Positions 1 through 9,828 of a stretch of DNA of 64,000 bases are shown here, piece by piece. Under the pieces are notes generated by a model. That model saw nothing but the letters and a program-made list of their open reading frames with translations. It searched no databases and had not been told where the DNA came from. The position numbers and the translations under genes are program-made. Origin of the DNA: Allgaiera indica (GTDB lineage Bacteria; Pseudomonadota; Alphaproteobacteria; Rhodobacterales; Rhodobacteraceae); the NCBI RefSeq assembly GCF_900106675.1, contig NZ_FNOB01000005.1, positions 124,001 to 188,000 on the forward strand, in the 5' to 3' direction. Positions within the stretch are counted from its first letter, which is position 1. Each line of letters opens with the position of its first letter.

Positions 1-634
1 GCGCCACCTCCGGGCCCGCCATCGCCGTCTTCACCGCGTCGAAATCGACGCCGATCTTGCCGGAAAGACGTGTCAGCGCGGCGTCGTTGATTGGGCCGGT
101 CAGTACCATCAGCGCATCATGGGCCTTGGCATAGGCCGCGTCCCCCGCCACCTGACGCACCGCCAGCGCATAGCGTGCGCCGACCACCGAATCCGGCGTC
201 AGGATCGGCAATTCCTTGACGATGAAGCGAACCTTGCCATCCGCCTTCAGCAGCCGGGTGATGTCGGGAAGCGCCTTGCGGCAATAGCCGCATCGGTAAT
301 CCATGAACTCGACCAGCGTGACGTCGCCATCCGGATTGCCGCCGACCCAGGAGGTCGGGTCGTCGAAGATCGCCTTGGCATTGGCCTTGATCAGCGCCGC
401 GTCATCGGCGGCCTGGGCCTCGGCCTGGCGCGCCTGCAGCTTGTCGATCGCCTCGACCAGCACTTCGGGATGTTCGAACAGATAGGCCCGCACCGCCCGG
501 CCGAAATCGGCCTTCTGTTGCGGGGTCATATGCTTGAGATCGAACCCGTCGGCGGCCGCGGCGGCCCCGGCCGACAAAGCCAGTCCCAGTGCCGCGGCCA
601 GCAGCGCGCGGTGGGGGGGCCGGAAACGGATCAT
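1..634 (-). CDS. DsbA-family thioredoxin-fold protein (C-terminus beyond window)
   Basis: Periplasmic thiol:disulfide oxidoreductase-like protein; 211 codons are visible and the C-terminus runs off the left edge. The start is the ATG at 634, preceded by a GAGGGAGA ribosome site. Residues 1-28 form a signal peptide with an Ala-rich cleavage region. Residues 31-80 are a helical segment of the kind that precedes the thioredoxin fold in the Com1/DSBA-like subgroup. The redox motif CGYC is at residues 115-118 after VEFMDYR, and a typical DsbA helical insert follows. A role in disulfide formation or isomerisation of exported proteins is inferred from the motif; the partner is unknown. It is transcribed leftward, divergently from the acetyltransferase at 891. 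Confidence 0.9.
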   Translation of the reverse strand, partial: MIRFRPPHRALLAAALGLALSAGAAAAADGFDLKHMTPQQKADFGRAVRAYLFEHPEVLVEAIDKLQARQAEAQAADDAALIKANAKAIFDDPTSWVGGNPDGDVTLVEFMDYRCGYCRKALPDITRLLKADGKVRFIVKELPILTPDSVVGARYALAVRQVAGDAAYAKAHDALMVLTGPINDAALTRLSGKIGVDFDAVKTAMAGPEVA

Positions 635-890
635 GCGCTTTCTCCCTCTTGGTCGCGTCCGGGACAGCCAGGCCCGAATCCGCCTTTTCCCAAGCATCGC
701 AGATCGGCGGGACAGGACAATCCCTGCGCGGCTTTGCCGCAAAAGCGCACCCCCGGCATCCGCCTTCGCGCCCCCCCCCGCGCACTGCCCCATTTGCCCC
801 ACGGCTTTCTGTGGTGCCCCAGCACCCTGCCCGGCCCTTGCCGATCCCGCCGCGTCCGCCTAGCAAGGGCCAAACCACCGGAGGGAGACC

Positions 891-1337
891 ATGCCGCAGA
901 CCGAGATCCGCTTTGCCGAGGCCGGGGACGAAGCCGCCTGGCGCGCGCTGTGGGCCGCCTATCTGGCGTTCTACGACACAAGACTGCCCGAAGCCGTGAC
1001 CGACGCCACCTGGGCGCGCATCCTTGACCCCGCCCATCCGATGGGGCTGCGGCTGGCACTGGTCGACGGGGCGCCTGCAGGCTTTGCGCTGCACCTGCCG
1101 CATGCCTCCAGCTGGTCGCCGGGCGACGATTGCTATCTAGAGGACCTGTTCGTCGATGCAAGCGCGCGCGGCCGGGGCCTGGGCCGGGCGCTGATCGAGG
1201 ATCTGGTTGCATTGTGCCGCGACCGGGGCTGGGCGCGGCTTTACTGGCTGACCGATCGCGACAACCAGCGTGCCCGCGCGCTGTACGACAGCTTCACGCC
1301 CAGCGACAATCACCTGCGCTACCGGCTGAAACCCTGA
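891..1337 (+). CDS. GNAT family N-acetyltransferase
   Basis: A 148-residue single-domain GNAT protein that would transfer an acyl group from acyl-CoA to an unidentified amine. The acetyl-CoA pyrophosphate-binding motif A is seen as RGRGLG at residues 93-98 after the beta-strand CYLEDLFVD, followed by a helix and the late YWLTDRDNQRARALYDS segment common in small-molecule acetyltransferases. The ATG follows a GGAGGGAGACC ribosome site, which fixes the start. It stands alone on the plus strand and converges on the transglutaminase operon 28 bp further on. The substrate cannot be told from sequence. Confidence 0.9.
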   Translation: MPQTEIRFAEAGDEAAWRALWAAYLAFYDTRLPEAVTDATWARILDPAHPMGLRLALVDGAPAGFALHLPHASSWSPGDDCYLEDLFVDASARGRGLGRALIEDLVALCRDRGWARLYWLTDRDNQRARALYDSFTPSDNHLRYRLKP

Positions 1338-1365
1338 TCGGCCCCCCGGCGCGCGCAACCGGCCG

Positions 1366-2250
1366 CTAGGCCGGATCCAGCGGCACCACATCCACCGCAT
1401 GTTCGGTATGCTGCCCGCCGGTGGACCGCAGCGTGCCCCGCACCGGCGCGACATCGGCATAGTCGCGCCCATAGGACACCACGATGTGGTCGTCGCGCAC
1501 GAAGGTGTCGTTGGTGGGGTCGAATTCGACCCAGCCCATGTCGGACCCGCACCAGGCGCGCACCCAGGCATGCATCGCATCCGCGCCCTCCAGCCGCGGC
1601 TGGCCCGGCGGCGGCAGGGTGCGCAGGAACCCCGACACATAGCCCGCCGGAATGCCCAGGCCCCGCAGGCAGGCGATCATCACATGGCTGAAGTCCTGGC
1701 ACACCCCGCGGCGCTGCGCGAAGGCCTCGGCGGTGGGCGTGCGCGCATCGGTCGCCGCGGCGTCGAAGGCCATTTCCCGGTGCAGCGCGCCCCCCACCGC
1801 CTGCACCGCCTGCAGCGCGCTTTGCCCGGCGCCGGCATGGTCGCGCGCGAAGGCGGTCATCTCGGGGTCCGGCGCCACCCGGGCGGAACGGCCGAGGAAA
1901 TGGTGCGGCGCCTCGGGGCCCAGGTCCTGGCAGGCGCCGATCTCGGCCTCCAGCCCGGCCAGGCGCGGCGACAGGTCCATCCCCATCGCCGGGGTCGTCT
2001 GCACCGTCTGCGCCTTGAGCGAAAGCGAAATGCTGTCGATCGGCTCGTGATAGGCGATCCAGGTGGCGCCATTGCCGAAGAAATCGAGACCGTCCCAGCG
2101 CTCTTGCGGGGCGGGATCGACCGTCAGCAGGCTTGCGACCACGCCTTGCCGCCCCGGCACGACCCGCGGCAGCAGATGCAGCAGGTTGCGCGCCTGGTCC
2201 GAGGCGAAATCATAGGCGTAATCGACCCGCAGCGTGATGTCGTAGCGCAT
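1366..2250 (-). CDS. Transglutaminase-like cysteine peptidase family protein
   Basis: A 294-residue protein with an N-terminal bacterial transglutaminase-like beta domain (about residues 1-85) and a catalytic transglutaminase fold. The triad is visible: Cys184 in RRGVCQDFSH, His227 in DAMHAWVRAW and Asp244 in VEFDPTND. In this family the fold can act as a peptidase or amidase as well as a cross-linker. It is the last gene of a three-gene operon and starts 3 bp after the ATP-grasp/alpha-E gene. This trio is a recurrent conserved neighbourhood that comparative genomics has linked to ATP-dependent peptide synthesis or tagging, but the product is unknown. No signal peptide is seen. Confidence 0.9.
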   Translation of the reverse strand: MRYDITLRVDYAYDFASDQARNLLHLLPRVVPGRQGVVASLLTVDPAPQERWDGLDFFGNGATWIAYHEPIDSISLSLKAQTVQTTPAMGMDLSPRLAGLEAEIGACQDLGPEAPHHFLGRSARVAPDPEMTAFARDHAGAGQSALQAVQAVGGALHREMAFDAAATDARTPTAEAFAQRRGVCQDFSHVMIACLRGLGIPAGYVSGFLRTLPPPGQPRLEGADAMHAWVRAWCGSDMGWVEFDPTNDTFVRDDHIVVSYGRDYADVAPVRGTLRSTGGQHTEHAVDVVPLDPA

Positions 2251-2253
2251 GGC

Positions 2254-4653
2254 CTACCTCAGATACTCCGCCGACAGCAGGTCCGACACTACCGCCAGCT
2301 CATTGCGCAGCCCCGAAAGGGCCTCATCCGTCAGCGCGTCGGGCGCGGCCACGGCAAGGCGGGCCTGCAGGGGCAGGATCGCCCGCATCAGTGCCGAGGG
2401 GCGGCCGTCGCGCCCGGCCCCGGGCATCCGGGCGGCGAGGTCGAGCATCTCCGTCAGTTGAAACAGGATCGCGCGGGGGTTGTTGGGGTCCAGCGCCAGC
2501 AGGTCGATGACGCTGTCGCGCGTAGCCTCGCCACGGTAGCGGCGGCGGTGGGTCATGACGCTGTCGCCCAGTTCGACCACGATCTCGGCCGCGCCCTCGG
2601 GCGCCCCCTCGGCGACCAGGCCGGCCAGGATCGCCGCCAGCGCATCGCAACGCTCGACCGCGCGGCCGAAGGCCAGGAAGCGCCAGCCGGCGAAGCGGTA
2701 CATGTTCTCGTGCACCAGACCCGCGAAACCGGTGAGCTTGCGCAACAGCACCCCGGTCGCGCGGGCGGCGTCATCGCCCGGCCGCACCGTGGCCGCCATC
2801 TGATCCAGTGTGCGCGACAAATCCTGCAGCGCCGCCCAGCCGTCGATCGAGAAACGGTCGCGCACCTTGCCCGCGCAGGCCCCCGCCGCCGCCAGCGCCG
2901 CGGCCACGCCCGAGGGGATCGCCTGGGCGGCGTCCAGGTCCACCTCTGCCATGAAGGCCGACAGATGGGCCGGATGCGGATCGTCCGGGCTGCCCGCTTC
3001 CAGCAGGCGCAGCTGATAGGCGCGCGCCAGCCGCAGCGCGGTCTCGGCGCGTTCGACGTAGCGGCCCAGCCAGTAGAGGTTTTCCGCCGCGCGGCTGGGC
3101 AGCGATTCGGGATCGGCCAGCTGCCGGGTGCCGGGCGGCAGCAGCGTCTCGTGCGGGACCGGGCCGTCGGCGACGATCCAGACATCGGCCACCGCGCCGC
3201 CGCGCTGCATCGCCAGCGCCGTCGCGTCGTCCGAAGCCCCGATCCGCGCATAGCCGCCGGGCATGAAGGTCCAGCCTCGCGGCGTGCGCGCCGCCGTCAC
3301 CCGCACGGTCATCGGATGCGGCACCAGCCGCCCCTCGTACCAGGCCGGCGCGGTCGACAGCGTCACCAGTTCCTGCCCGACCAGCAGCGCGCCCTCCTCG
3401 TCGATCCAGGCGTCGATCGAATCGCGCGCGCCCGAGCGGAACTCGCCCCCCACCGCCGTCGTCGCGCCGATATCCAGCGGCAGGTCATGCGCCAGGGCGC
3501 CAGCGATCATCATGCGGCCGGCGTTTTGCTTGACATAGGCGCGCTCGGTGGGCTGGCCGCACCACCAAGTGGCGATGTTGGGCAGGCGCAGGGCCTCGCC
3601 GGTCAGCACCGTGCAGACCTTCGGCAAGAAGGCCATCAGCGCGCGCATCTCCAACACGCCCGAGCCCAGCGCATTGATCAGGTTCACGCGGCCCAACCGC
3701 GACGCATTCACCAGCCCCGGCGTGCCAAGCTGGGATTCCTCGTGCAGTTCCAGCGGGTCCGTGTAATCGGAATCGACCCGCCGCCACAGCGTTCCCAGCG
3801 GCTGCGGCCCCTCGATCGTGCGCACCATCACCTGGCCGTCGCGCACGGTGATGTCCTCGCCCTCCAGCAGCAGGGCGCCCAGATAGCGCGCGATATAGGT
3901 ATGTTCGAAATAGCTGGCGTTGTTCGGCCCCGGGGTCAGGATCGCGGTGCGGCGGTTGGCGGTGCCGGGCAATCCGTCCATCGCGTCGCGGAAGGCGCGG
4001 AAGAAGCCGGCCAGCCGGTGGATGTTCTCGCGCGGGAAGAGGTCATTGAAGATCCGCGTGGTGGCCATGCGGTTTTCAAGCGCGAAGCCCGCCCCCGAGG
4101 GCGCCTGCGTGCGATCCCCGATCACGAACCACGATCCATCGGGATTGCGGCTGATCTCGAACGACACGAGATGCAGGAAATGCCCCGAGGCCGGCCGCAC
4201 CCCCACCAGCGGGCGCAGCCATTCAGGGCTGCGCGCCACCAATTCCGCCGGCAGATGCCCCTGGCGCACCAGATCGGCGGGGCCGTAGAGATCGGCCATC
4301 ACCGCTTCCAGCAGATCGGCGCGCTGGGTCAGCCCGTCGCAGATGTCGGCCCATTCGCCTTCATGGATCAGCACCGGCACCGGGCTGAGCGGCCAGTCGC
4401 GTTCCGGCGCGGGCGTGGTGGCATATTGGCGGAAATAGACGCCCGCGTCGCGCAGATAGGTTCGGCCGCGCGCGAAATGTTCCTCGATCTGTTCAGGCGT
4501 CAGCTTTGCCAGATGGTCGATCAGCGGCCGCCAGACCGGACGCAGGCCGCCGCCGGCGTCGAACAGTTCATCCGCCACCCCGGGCTTGGGAACATAGCCC
4601 GCCAGCAGGGGCGGCAGATCGGGGGCCGGGCTTGGCGCGTTCCCCCCGGTCAT
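2254..4653 (-). CDS. Circularly permuted type 2 ATP-grasp / alpha-E fusion protein
   Basis: A 799-residue two-domain protein. About residues 20-500 match the circularly permuted ATP-grasp family (segments such as PGVADELFD, VIGDRTQAPSGAGFALENR, ILTPGPNNASYFEH and EGEDITVRDG). About residues 510-799 match the all-helical alpha-E domain (formerly DUF403), starting near SRAAENLYWLGRYVERAE. In other genomes the two are often separate adjacent genes, so here they are fused. ATP-grasp enzymes join a carboxylate to an amine through an acyl phosphate; the actual substrates are not known. The start lies 1 bp beyond the stop of the DUF2126 gene and the end is 3 bp from the transglutaminase gene, so the three products are made together. 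Confidence 0.9.
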   Translation of the reverse strand: MTGGNAPSPAPDLPPLLAGYVPKPGVADELFDAGGGLRPVWRPLIDHLAKLTPEQIEEHFARGRTYLRDAGVYFRQYATTPAPERDWPLSPVPVLIHEGEWADICDGLTQRADLLEAVMADLYGPADLVRQGHLPAELVARSPEWLRPLVGVRPASGHFLHLVSFEISRNPDGSWFVIGDRTQAPSGAGFALENRMATTRIFNDLFPRENIHRLAGFFRAFRDAMDGLPGTANRRTAILTPGPNNASYFEHTYIARYLGALLLEGEDITVRDGQVMVRTIEGPQPLGTLWRRVDSDYTDPLELHEESQLGTPGLVNASRLGRVNLINALGSGVLEMRALMAFLPKVCTVLTGEALRLPNIATWWCGQPTERAYVKQNAGRMMIAGALAHDLPLDIGATTAVGGEFRSGARDSIDAWIDEEGALLVGQELVTLSTAPAWYEGRLVPHPMTVRVTAARTPRGWTFMPGGYARIGASDDATALAMQRGGAVADVWIVADGPVPHETLLPPGTRQLADPESLPSRAAENLYWLGRYVERAETALRLARAYQLRLLEAGSPDDPHPAHLSAFMAEVDLDAAQAIPSGVAAALAAAGACAGKVRDRFSIDGWAALQDLSRTLDQMAATVRPGDDAARATGVLLRKLTGFAGLVHENMYRFAGWRFLAFGRAVERCDALAAILAGLVAEGAPEGAAEIVVELGDSVMTHRRRYRGEATRDSVIDLLALDPNNPRAILFQLTEMLDLAARMPGAGRDGRPSALMRAILPLQARLAVAAPDALTDEALSGLRNELAVVSDLLSAEYLR

Positions 4654-4654
4654 A

Positions 4655-7600
4655 TCAGTTCAGTCCCGGCGCGCGGCGCAGATCGAGGGTCATCGGAAAC
4701 TCCGGATGCGTCCGCTCCGGCAGGGGGCGGTAGCTGCCGGCAGAGTGACCGAACGCCTCGAACCGCGCAAGACGGCGCGCGCCGGCCTCGTTGCCGTTCA
4801 CCGGGAAGGTATCGTAATTGCGCCCGCCCGGATGGGCGACGTGATAGGTACAGCCGCCGATCGCCCGTCCCGACCAGTCGTCGTAGATGTCGAAGGTCAG
4901 AGGCGCGTTCACCGGCAGCACCGGATGCAGCGCCTCGGGCGGCTGCCAGGCCTTGAAACGCAGGCCGCCGACCGCCTCGCCCGCCGTGTCAGTACGGGTC
5001 AGCGGCACCGGGCGGCGGTTGCACATCACCCTGTAGCGGTCGGGATACTGGGTGGTCAGCTTCACCTGAAGCCGCTCGACCGAGCTGTCGGTATAGCGCA
5101 CGGTGCCGCCGATCGCGCCGGTTTCGCCCAGCACATGCCAAGGCTCCAGCGCCTGTTTCAGCTCCAGCTTGGTGCCCTCGGCCTCGACCTCGCCGCAGAA
5201 GGGAAAGCGGAATTCGGCCTGGGCCTCGTACCAGATCGGATCCATGGGGTAGCCGTGGGCGGAAAGATCGGCCAGCAGATCCAGAAAATCCCGCCACAGG
5301 AAATGCGGCAGCATGAAGCGGTCGTGCAGCAAGGTGCCCCAGCGCACCGGGGTGCCGGTGATGGGCGCCTTCCAGCAGCGCGCGATGATTGCCCGGATCA
5401 GAAGCTGCTGGGCCAGGTTCATGCGGGGATGCGGCGGCATCTCAAACCCGCGGAACTCGACCAGGCCCAGCCGCCCGGTGGGACCGTCGGGGGAAAAGAG
5501 CTTGTCGATGCAGATCTCGGCGCGGTGGGTGTTGCCGGTCACGTCGGTCAGCATGTTGCGCAGCAGGCGATCCACCAGCCAGGGCGGCGGCGTCTTGGCC
5601 GCGTCCGCCGGCGCCGGGATCTGGGCCAGCACGATCTCCAGCTCGTAAAGCGTGTCGTGGCGGGCCTCGTCGATTCTGGGCGCCTGGCTGGTCGGGCCGA
5701 TGAACAGGCCCGAGAACAGGTAGCTGAGCGACGGGTGCCGCTGCCAGGTCAGGATCAACGAGCGCAGCAGGTCCGGGCGACGCAGGAAGGGGCTGTCGTT
5801 GGGGGTCGCGCCGCCCACCACCACATGGTTGCCGCCCCCCGTTCCGGTGTGGCGGCCGTCGATCATGAACTTGTCGGCGCCCAGGCGGCACAGGCGCGCC
5901 TCATCGTAGACCGCCTCGGTGGTGGCGACGCAATCTTCCCAGCTGTGGGCGGGGTGGACGTTCACCTCGATCACGCCCGGATCGGGGGCCACGCGGATCA
6001 CGTTCATCCTTGGATCATCGGGCGGTGCGTAGCCCTCGACATGGACCTTGAGGCCGGCGTCGCGGGCGGCGTCCTCGGCGGCGGCAAGCAGATCGAGGTA
6101 ATCCTCAAGCGATTCCACCGGCGGCATGAAGACGCAAAGCCGCCCGGCGCGCGGCTCTACCGACAGCGCGGTGCGAACGGCGCCCGCGCCCAATTCCTGC
6201 GCGACGATGTCCTGCACCGGGCGGGTGGGCGCCGGGGCCGAGACCGGCTGGCGGTGTTCGGGGGTGGCCTTTGGCAGGCCGCCTTCGGTGCCGGCCTCGG
6301 CGTGGTAATCGGGCAGCGGACCGCGCGGTGCGCTGGGATCGGTGATATAGGTATAGGGGAATTGCGCCGGCGGCACATGCGGCAGCGTGCCCAGCGGCAG
6401 CCGGTAGCCCACCGGGCTGTCGCCGGGGACCAAATAGAGGTGGCCACGCCGCGGTTTCCATTTCTCGGACCGCCAGCGCGGGCCCGTGGCCTTGGCCTGC
6501 CAGCGCTGGATCGGCAGGATGTAGCCCGAGGGTTCGGTCAGCCCCCGTTCGAAGACCCGGGCAATGCGGGCGCGTTCCTCGGGGTCCTTGAGCTTGCTGT
6601 TCTCGGGGGTCACGTTCTCGGGCAGGTTGCCTTCCTTGATGATCCACTCGGCCGGATCCTCGTAGGCCGGCACCACCAGATCCGGCGCCACGCCCAGCCG
6701 TTCGGCCATGCCCGCCAGCAGTTGCGCGGCCTGATCCGGGCCGGCGCCGGTCTGTTCGGCTTCCCGCGCGATCAGGCCTTCGTCGCGCCACACGGGCCGG
6801 CCGTCGCGCCGCCAGTAAAGCGAGAAGGTCCAGCGCGGCAGGCTTTCGCCCGGATACCACTTGCCCTGGCCGTAATGCAGAAAGCCGCCCGGCGCGAAGC
6901 GGTCGCGCAGGCGCCGGATCAGCCGGTCCGCCAGCCCCCGCTTCATCGGGCCGACAGCATGGGTATTCCACTCGGCGCTCTCGAAATCGTCGATCGAGAC
7001 GAAGGTGGGCTCTCCGCCCATGGTCAGGCGCACGTCGCCCGCCGCAAGATCCGCATCGACCTTGCGGCCCAGATCGTTCAGCCGCGCCCAGGCCTCGTCC
7101 GAGAACGGCCTGGTGATGCGCGGATGTTCCGCGACCCGCCGCACCTGCATGTCGAAATCGAACGTGACCTCGGGGGTGCCCGCGCTTTGGTAGCCGCCCG
7201 AAATCGGCGCGGCATTGCGAAAATGCGGCGTCGCGGCCAGCGGGATATGGCTTTCGCCGGCCAGCAGGCCGCTGGTCGGATCAAGGCCGACCCAGCCCGC
7301 GCCGGGGATGTAGACCTCGACCCAGGCGTGCAGGTCGGTAAAGTCGTGATCCGTCCCCGAGGGCCCGTCGAGCGCCTTCACATCCGGGGTCAGCTGGATC
7401 AGGTAGCCCGACACGAAGCGCGCGGCAAAGCCCAGATGGCGCAGCGCCTGCACCAGCAGCCAGCTGGAATCGCGGCACGATCCGCGCCCCGCCGTCAGGG
7501 TTTCCTCGGGGGTCTGCACCCCCGGCTCCATCCGGATGGTGTAGTCGATGCTGCCGGCCACATGGCCGTTCAGCGCGACCAGGAAATTCACCGTGCCGCG

Positions 7601-8014
7601 TTCGTCCTTCGGGACGGTTTCAAGGAACTGCGCCAGCTTCGGGCCCACGGGTTCGGGCGCGCGGTAGATCGTCAGATCGTCGCGCAGATCGTCGGGATAG
7701 TCGAACGGCCAGGTCTCGGCCGCCTCCTCGACGAAGAAGTCGAACGGATTGTAGACGGTCATGTCCGCGACCAGGTCGACCTCTATCTTCAGTTCGCGCA
7801 CCGGCTCGGGGAAGACGAAGCGCGCCAGCCAGTTGCCATAGGGATCCTGCTGGTGGTTCACGAAATGCCCGCCGGGCGAGACCTTTAGCGAATGCGACAG
7901 CACCCTTGTGCGGCTTTGTGGTGCCGGACGCAGGCGGATGATCTGCGGCGAAAGCCTGACCGGGCGATCATAGCTGTAATGCGTCCGGTGGTAGAGACTT
8001 GCATAGATGGCCAT
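4655..8014 (-). CDS. Transglutaminase N-terminal domain / DUF2126 protein
   Basis: A large cytoplasmic protein of 1119 residues. The N-terminal quarter is a transglutaminase-like domain with Cys180 ([10 protein letters not shown]), His229 ([10 protein letters not shown]) and Asp245 (WVGLDPTSG). The rest is DUF2126, which is related to the COOH-NH2 ligase/glutamate-cysteine ligase fold, with conserved stretches such as [19 protein letters not shown] and [17 protein letters not shown]. The frame stays open upstream of 8014, but the ATG at 8014 ([17 protein letters not shown]) begins the conserved domain and is chosen. It is the first gene of the operon, and the 166-bp gap to its right must hold the promoter. 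The combination of a ligase-like fold, an ATP-grasp and two transglutaminase folds suggests an undescribed peptide product; this is inference. Confidence 0.88.
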   Translation of the reverse strand: MAIYASLYHRTHYSYDRPVRLSPQIIRLRPAPQSRTRVLSHSLKVSPGGHFVNHQQDPYGNWLARFVFPEPVRELKIEVDLVADMTVYNPFDFFVEEAAETWPFDYPDDLRDDLTIYRAPEPVGPKLAQFLETVPKDERGTVNFLVALNGHVAGSIDYTIRMEPGVQTPEETLTAGRGSCRDSSWLLVQALRHLGFAARFVSGYLIQLTPDVKALDGPSGTDHDFTDLHAWVEVYIPGAGWVGLDPTSGLLAGESHIPLAATPHFRNAAPISGGYQSAGTPEVTFDFDMQVRRVAEHPRITRPFSDEAWARLNDLGRKVDADLAAGDVRLTMGGEPTFVSIDDFESAEWNTHAVGPMKRGLADRLIRRLRDRFAPGGFLHYGQGKWYPGESLPRWTFSLYWRRDGRPVWRDEGLIAREAEQTGAGPDQAAQLLAGMAERLGVAPDLVVPAYEDPAEWIIKEGNLPENVTPENSKLKDPEERARIARVFERGLTEPSGYILPIQRWQAKATGPRWRSEKWKPRRGHLYLVPGDSPVGYRLPLGTLPHVPPAQFPYTYITDPSAPRGPLPDYHAEAGTEGGLPKATPEHRQPVSAPAPTRPVQDIVAQELGAGAVRTALSVEPRAGRLCVFMPPVESLEDYLDLLAAAEDAARDAGLKVHVEGYAPPDDPRMNVIRVAPDPGVIEVNVHPAHSWEDCVATTEAVYDEARLCRLGADKFMIDGRHTGTGGGNHVVVGGATPNDSPFLRRPDLLRSLILTWQRHPSLSYLFSGLFIGPTSQAPRIDEARHDTLYELEIVLAQIPAPADAAKTPPPWLVDRLLRNMLTDVTGNTHRAEICIDKLFSPDGPTGRLGLVEFRGFEMPPHPRMNLAQQLLIRAIIARCWKAPITGTPVRWGTLLHDRFMLPHFLWRDFLDLLADLSAHGYPMDPIWYEAQAEFRFPFCGEVEAEGTKLELKQALEPWHVLGETGAIGGTVRYTDSSVERLQVKLTTQYPDRYRVMCNRRPVPLTRTDTAGEAVGGLRFKAWQPPEALHPVLPVNAPLTFDIYDDWSGRAIGGCTYHVAHPGGRNYDTFPVNGNEAGARRLARFEAFGHSAGSYRPLPERTHPEFPMTLDLRRAPGLN

Positions 8015-8180
8015 GATCCGCCGCCGATCGGGTTGGTGAGCCCTCCCTGTATGGGCGAAATCGCGGCGTTCGCCCATAGCGGCCTGCGGTTCTTTGCCGA
8101 CCGGGATCGTTTTGGCGGCGAAGATGCCTGCGGATCGATCATTTCGCCGGATCCGGGCCGGCCCCGGCGACCGATGGCGA

Positions 8181-9827
8181 TCACTCCGGCAGGCCCGGCC
8201 GTTGCGCCGCCACGCCCAGGCGGGCCTCCAGCGCGCGGCCCAGGCGCAGGATCGTGCCCTCGTCGAACAGCCGCCCCCAAAGCGAGATGCCATGCGGCAC
8301 CCGGTAGGGCGGCCCCGGCGCGATCATCCGCGCCTGCGCGCCCAGCGTGTTGCGCGGCCGTGTCCCCGATTGCACGAAGCCCGCGCGCAGATGCAGGCAG
8401 GGATGGCCGGTCATGTTGGTGATCAGCAGCATCGGTCCCGTGTTGAACGGTCCGATCACCGCATCGACATCGCGAAACACCGCGTCCATCGCCTGCATGA
8501 CCCGATAGCGCAGCCGGTCAAGCTGTACGTGATCCACCGCCGACAGGAACCGCGCCATGCGGAACCGGTTGGGCCAGGCGCCCGCGTCCTGGCGCGTCAG
8601 CTGGTCGTCGACATCGCCCAGCGTCAGATCCTCGAAGATCGCGGCGGCCTCGGCGCTGAGGATCTCCATCAACGCGGCATAGGGCAGATCGGGCAGCCGG
8701 ATTTCCTTCAGCGTCACGCCCAGGCCGCGCGCGGCCTCCAGCGTGGCGCGGTCCAGCTCGATCGCGCCCGCCGCGTCGTCGAAGGCCTCGGGCAGATAGC
8801 CCAGGCGCAGGCCTTCCACCCCTGCCCCGGCGTCGTAGGAAAACGGCGCCTCGATGCCGTCGCGATCGCCCGGCTCGGCCCCGTTCAGCGCCGCCAGCAC
8901 CATCGCCGTGTCCTCGACGCCCCGGCAGATCGGCCCGATCTTGTCGAGCGAGGGACACAGCGCCATCGCGCCGCGGCGCGGCACCCGGCCGAAGGTGGGC
9001 CGCAGGCCGGTGGCGCCGCAGCGCTCGCTGGGGTTGGTGATCGACCCCAGCGTCTCGGTCCCGATGGCAAAGCCGCACAGCCCCGCCGCGACGGCCGAGG
9101 CCGACCCCGCCGACGACCCGCCCGAGCCTTCGTTCAGGTTCCAGGGGTTGCGTGTCGTGCCGCCGTACCAGACATCGCCCATCGCCAGCGCGCCGAGGGT
9201 GGATTTGCCCAACAGCACCGCGCCGGCGTCGCGCAGCCGTTCCACCACCGCGGCATCGCGGTCGGGGATGCAGTCGCGGAAGGGCTCGGCGCCCCAGCCG
9301 GTGGCGATGCCCTCGGTGTCGAACAGATCCTTCAGCGCATAGGGAATGCCATGCAGCGGCCCCAGATCCGTGCCGGCGGCGCGCAGCTGGTCGGCGCGGT
9401 CGGCCTCGGCCAGCGCGCGGTGCGGGGTGACGGTGGCAAAGCAGAACAGCCGCGGGTTCAGCGCCTCGATCCGGGTCAGGTAGATCTCGGTCAGCGCGCG
9501 GCTGGTCAGCGCGCCCCGCGACAGCCAGGCCGAAAGCACCGGCAGGGGGGCGAAGGCGATATCCTCGGGGTCGTCGGGCAGCGGGCCGGGATCGACCTGC
9601 GAGAACCGCAAGGGCCCGGGATCTGGCATGCGGAAATCGCCCAGCCGCGGGTCGAAGCGCAGCGCCGGCGGATCGGCATTGTCGAAACGCACCGCGCGGC
9701 GCGCGGCGGCGGACAGGATCTGCGCCTCGATGCCTTCCGCGATCAGGGCGCGCTCGTCCTCGGTATAGCTGACGCCGGCCAGCACCTCGGAGGCGGCGAT
9801 GTCCCTTGTCCCGATCCTGCCCGCCAT
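8181..9827 (-). CDS. Amidase (amidase signature family)
   Basis: About 548 residues of amidase-signature hydrolase, which cleaves C-N amide bonds. The Ser-cisSer-Lys triad is present: Lys in [12 protein letters not shown], the Gly/Ser-rich [13 protein letters not shown] segment with the cis-Ser, and the nucleophile Ser in [18 protein letters not shown]. An ATG at 9827 starts 1 bp after the stop of the upstream gamma-glutamyltransferase-family gene and is preferred; an in-frame ATG at 9845 would overlap that gene by 17 bp. It is the last gene of the GntR-led peptide transport operon, so the likely job is hydrolysis of an imported amide or gamma-glutamyl compound. The substrate is inferred only from context. 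Confidence 0.88.
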   Translation of the reverse strand: MAGRIGTRDIAASEVLAGVSYTEDERALIAEGIEAQILSAAARRAVRFDNADPPALRFDPRLGDFRMPDPGPLRFSQVDPGPLPDDPEDIAFAPLPVLSAWLSRGALTSRALTEIYLTRIEALNPRLFCFATVTPHRALAEADRADQLRAAGTDLGPLHGIPYALKDLFDTEGIATGWGAEPFRDCIPDRDAAVVERLRDAGAVLLGKSTLGALAMGDVWYGGTTRNPWNLNEGSGGSSAGSASAVAAGLCGFAIGTETLGSITNPSERCGATGLRPTFGRVPRRGAMALCPSLDKIGPICRGVEDTAMVLAALNGAEPGDRDGIEAPFSYDAGAGVEGLRLGYLPEAFDDAAGAIELDRATLEAARGLGVTLKEIRLPDLPYAALMEILSAEAAAIFEDLTLGDVDDQLTRQDAGAWPNRFRMARFLSAVDHVQLDRLRYRVMQAMDAVFRDVDAVIGPFNTGPMLLITNMTGHPCLHLRAGFVQSGTRPRNTLGAQARMIAPGPPYRVPHGISLWGRLFDEGTILRLGRALEARLGVAAQRPGLPE

Positions 9828-9828
9828 G

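Noticed and set aside
402-1212. Several open frames on both strands between and across the DsbA-like and GNAT genes
   Set aside because: Proline/arginine-rich translations without ribosome sites or family motifs.
1399-7888. Two open frames of over 1000 codons on the plus strand across the ATP-grasp operon
   Set aside because: They lie opposite genes with clear family motifs and show the same Arg/His/Gln-rich shadow composition.
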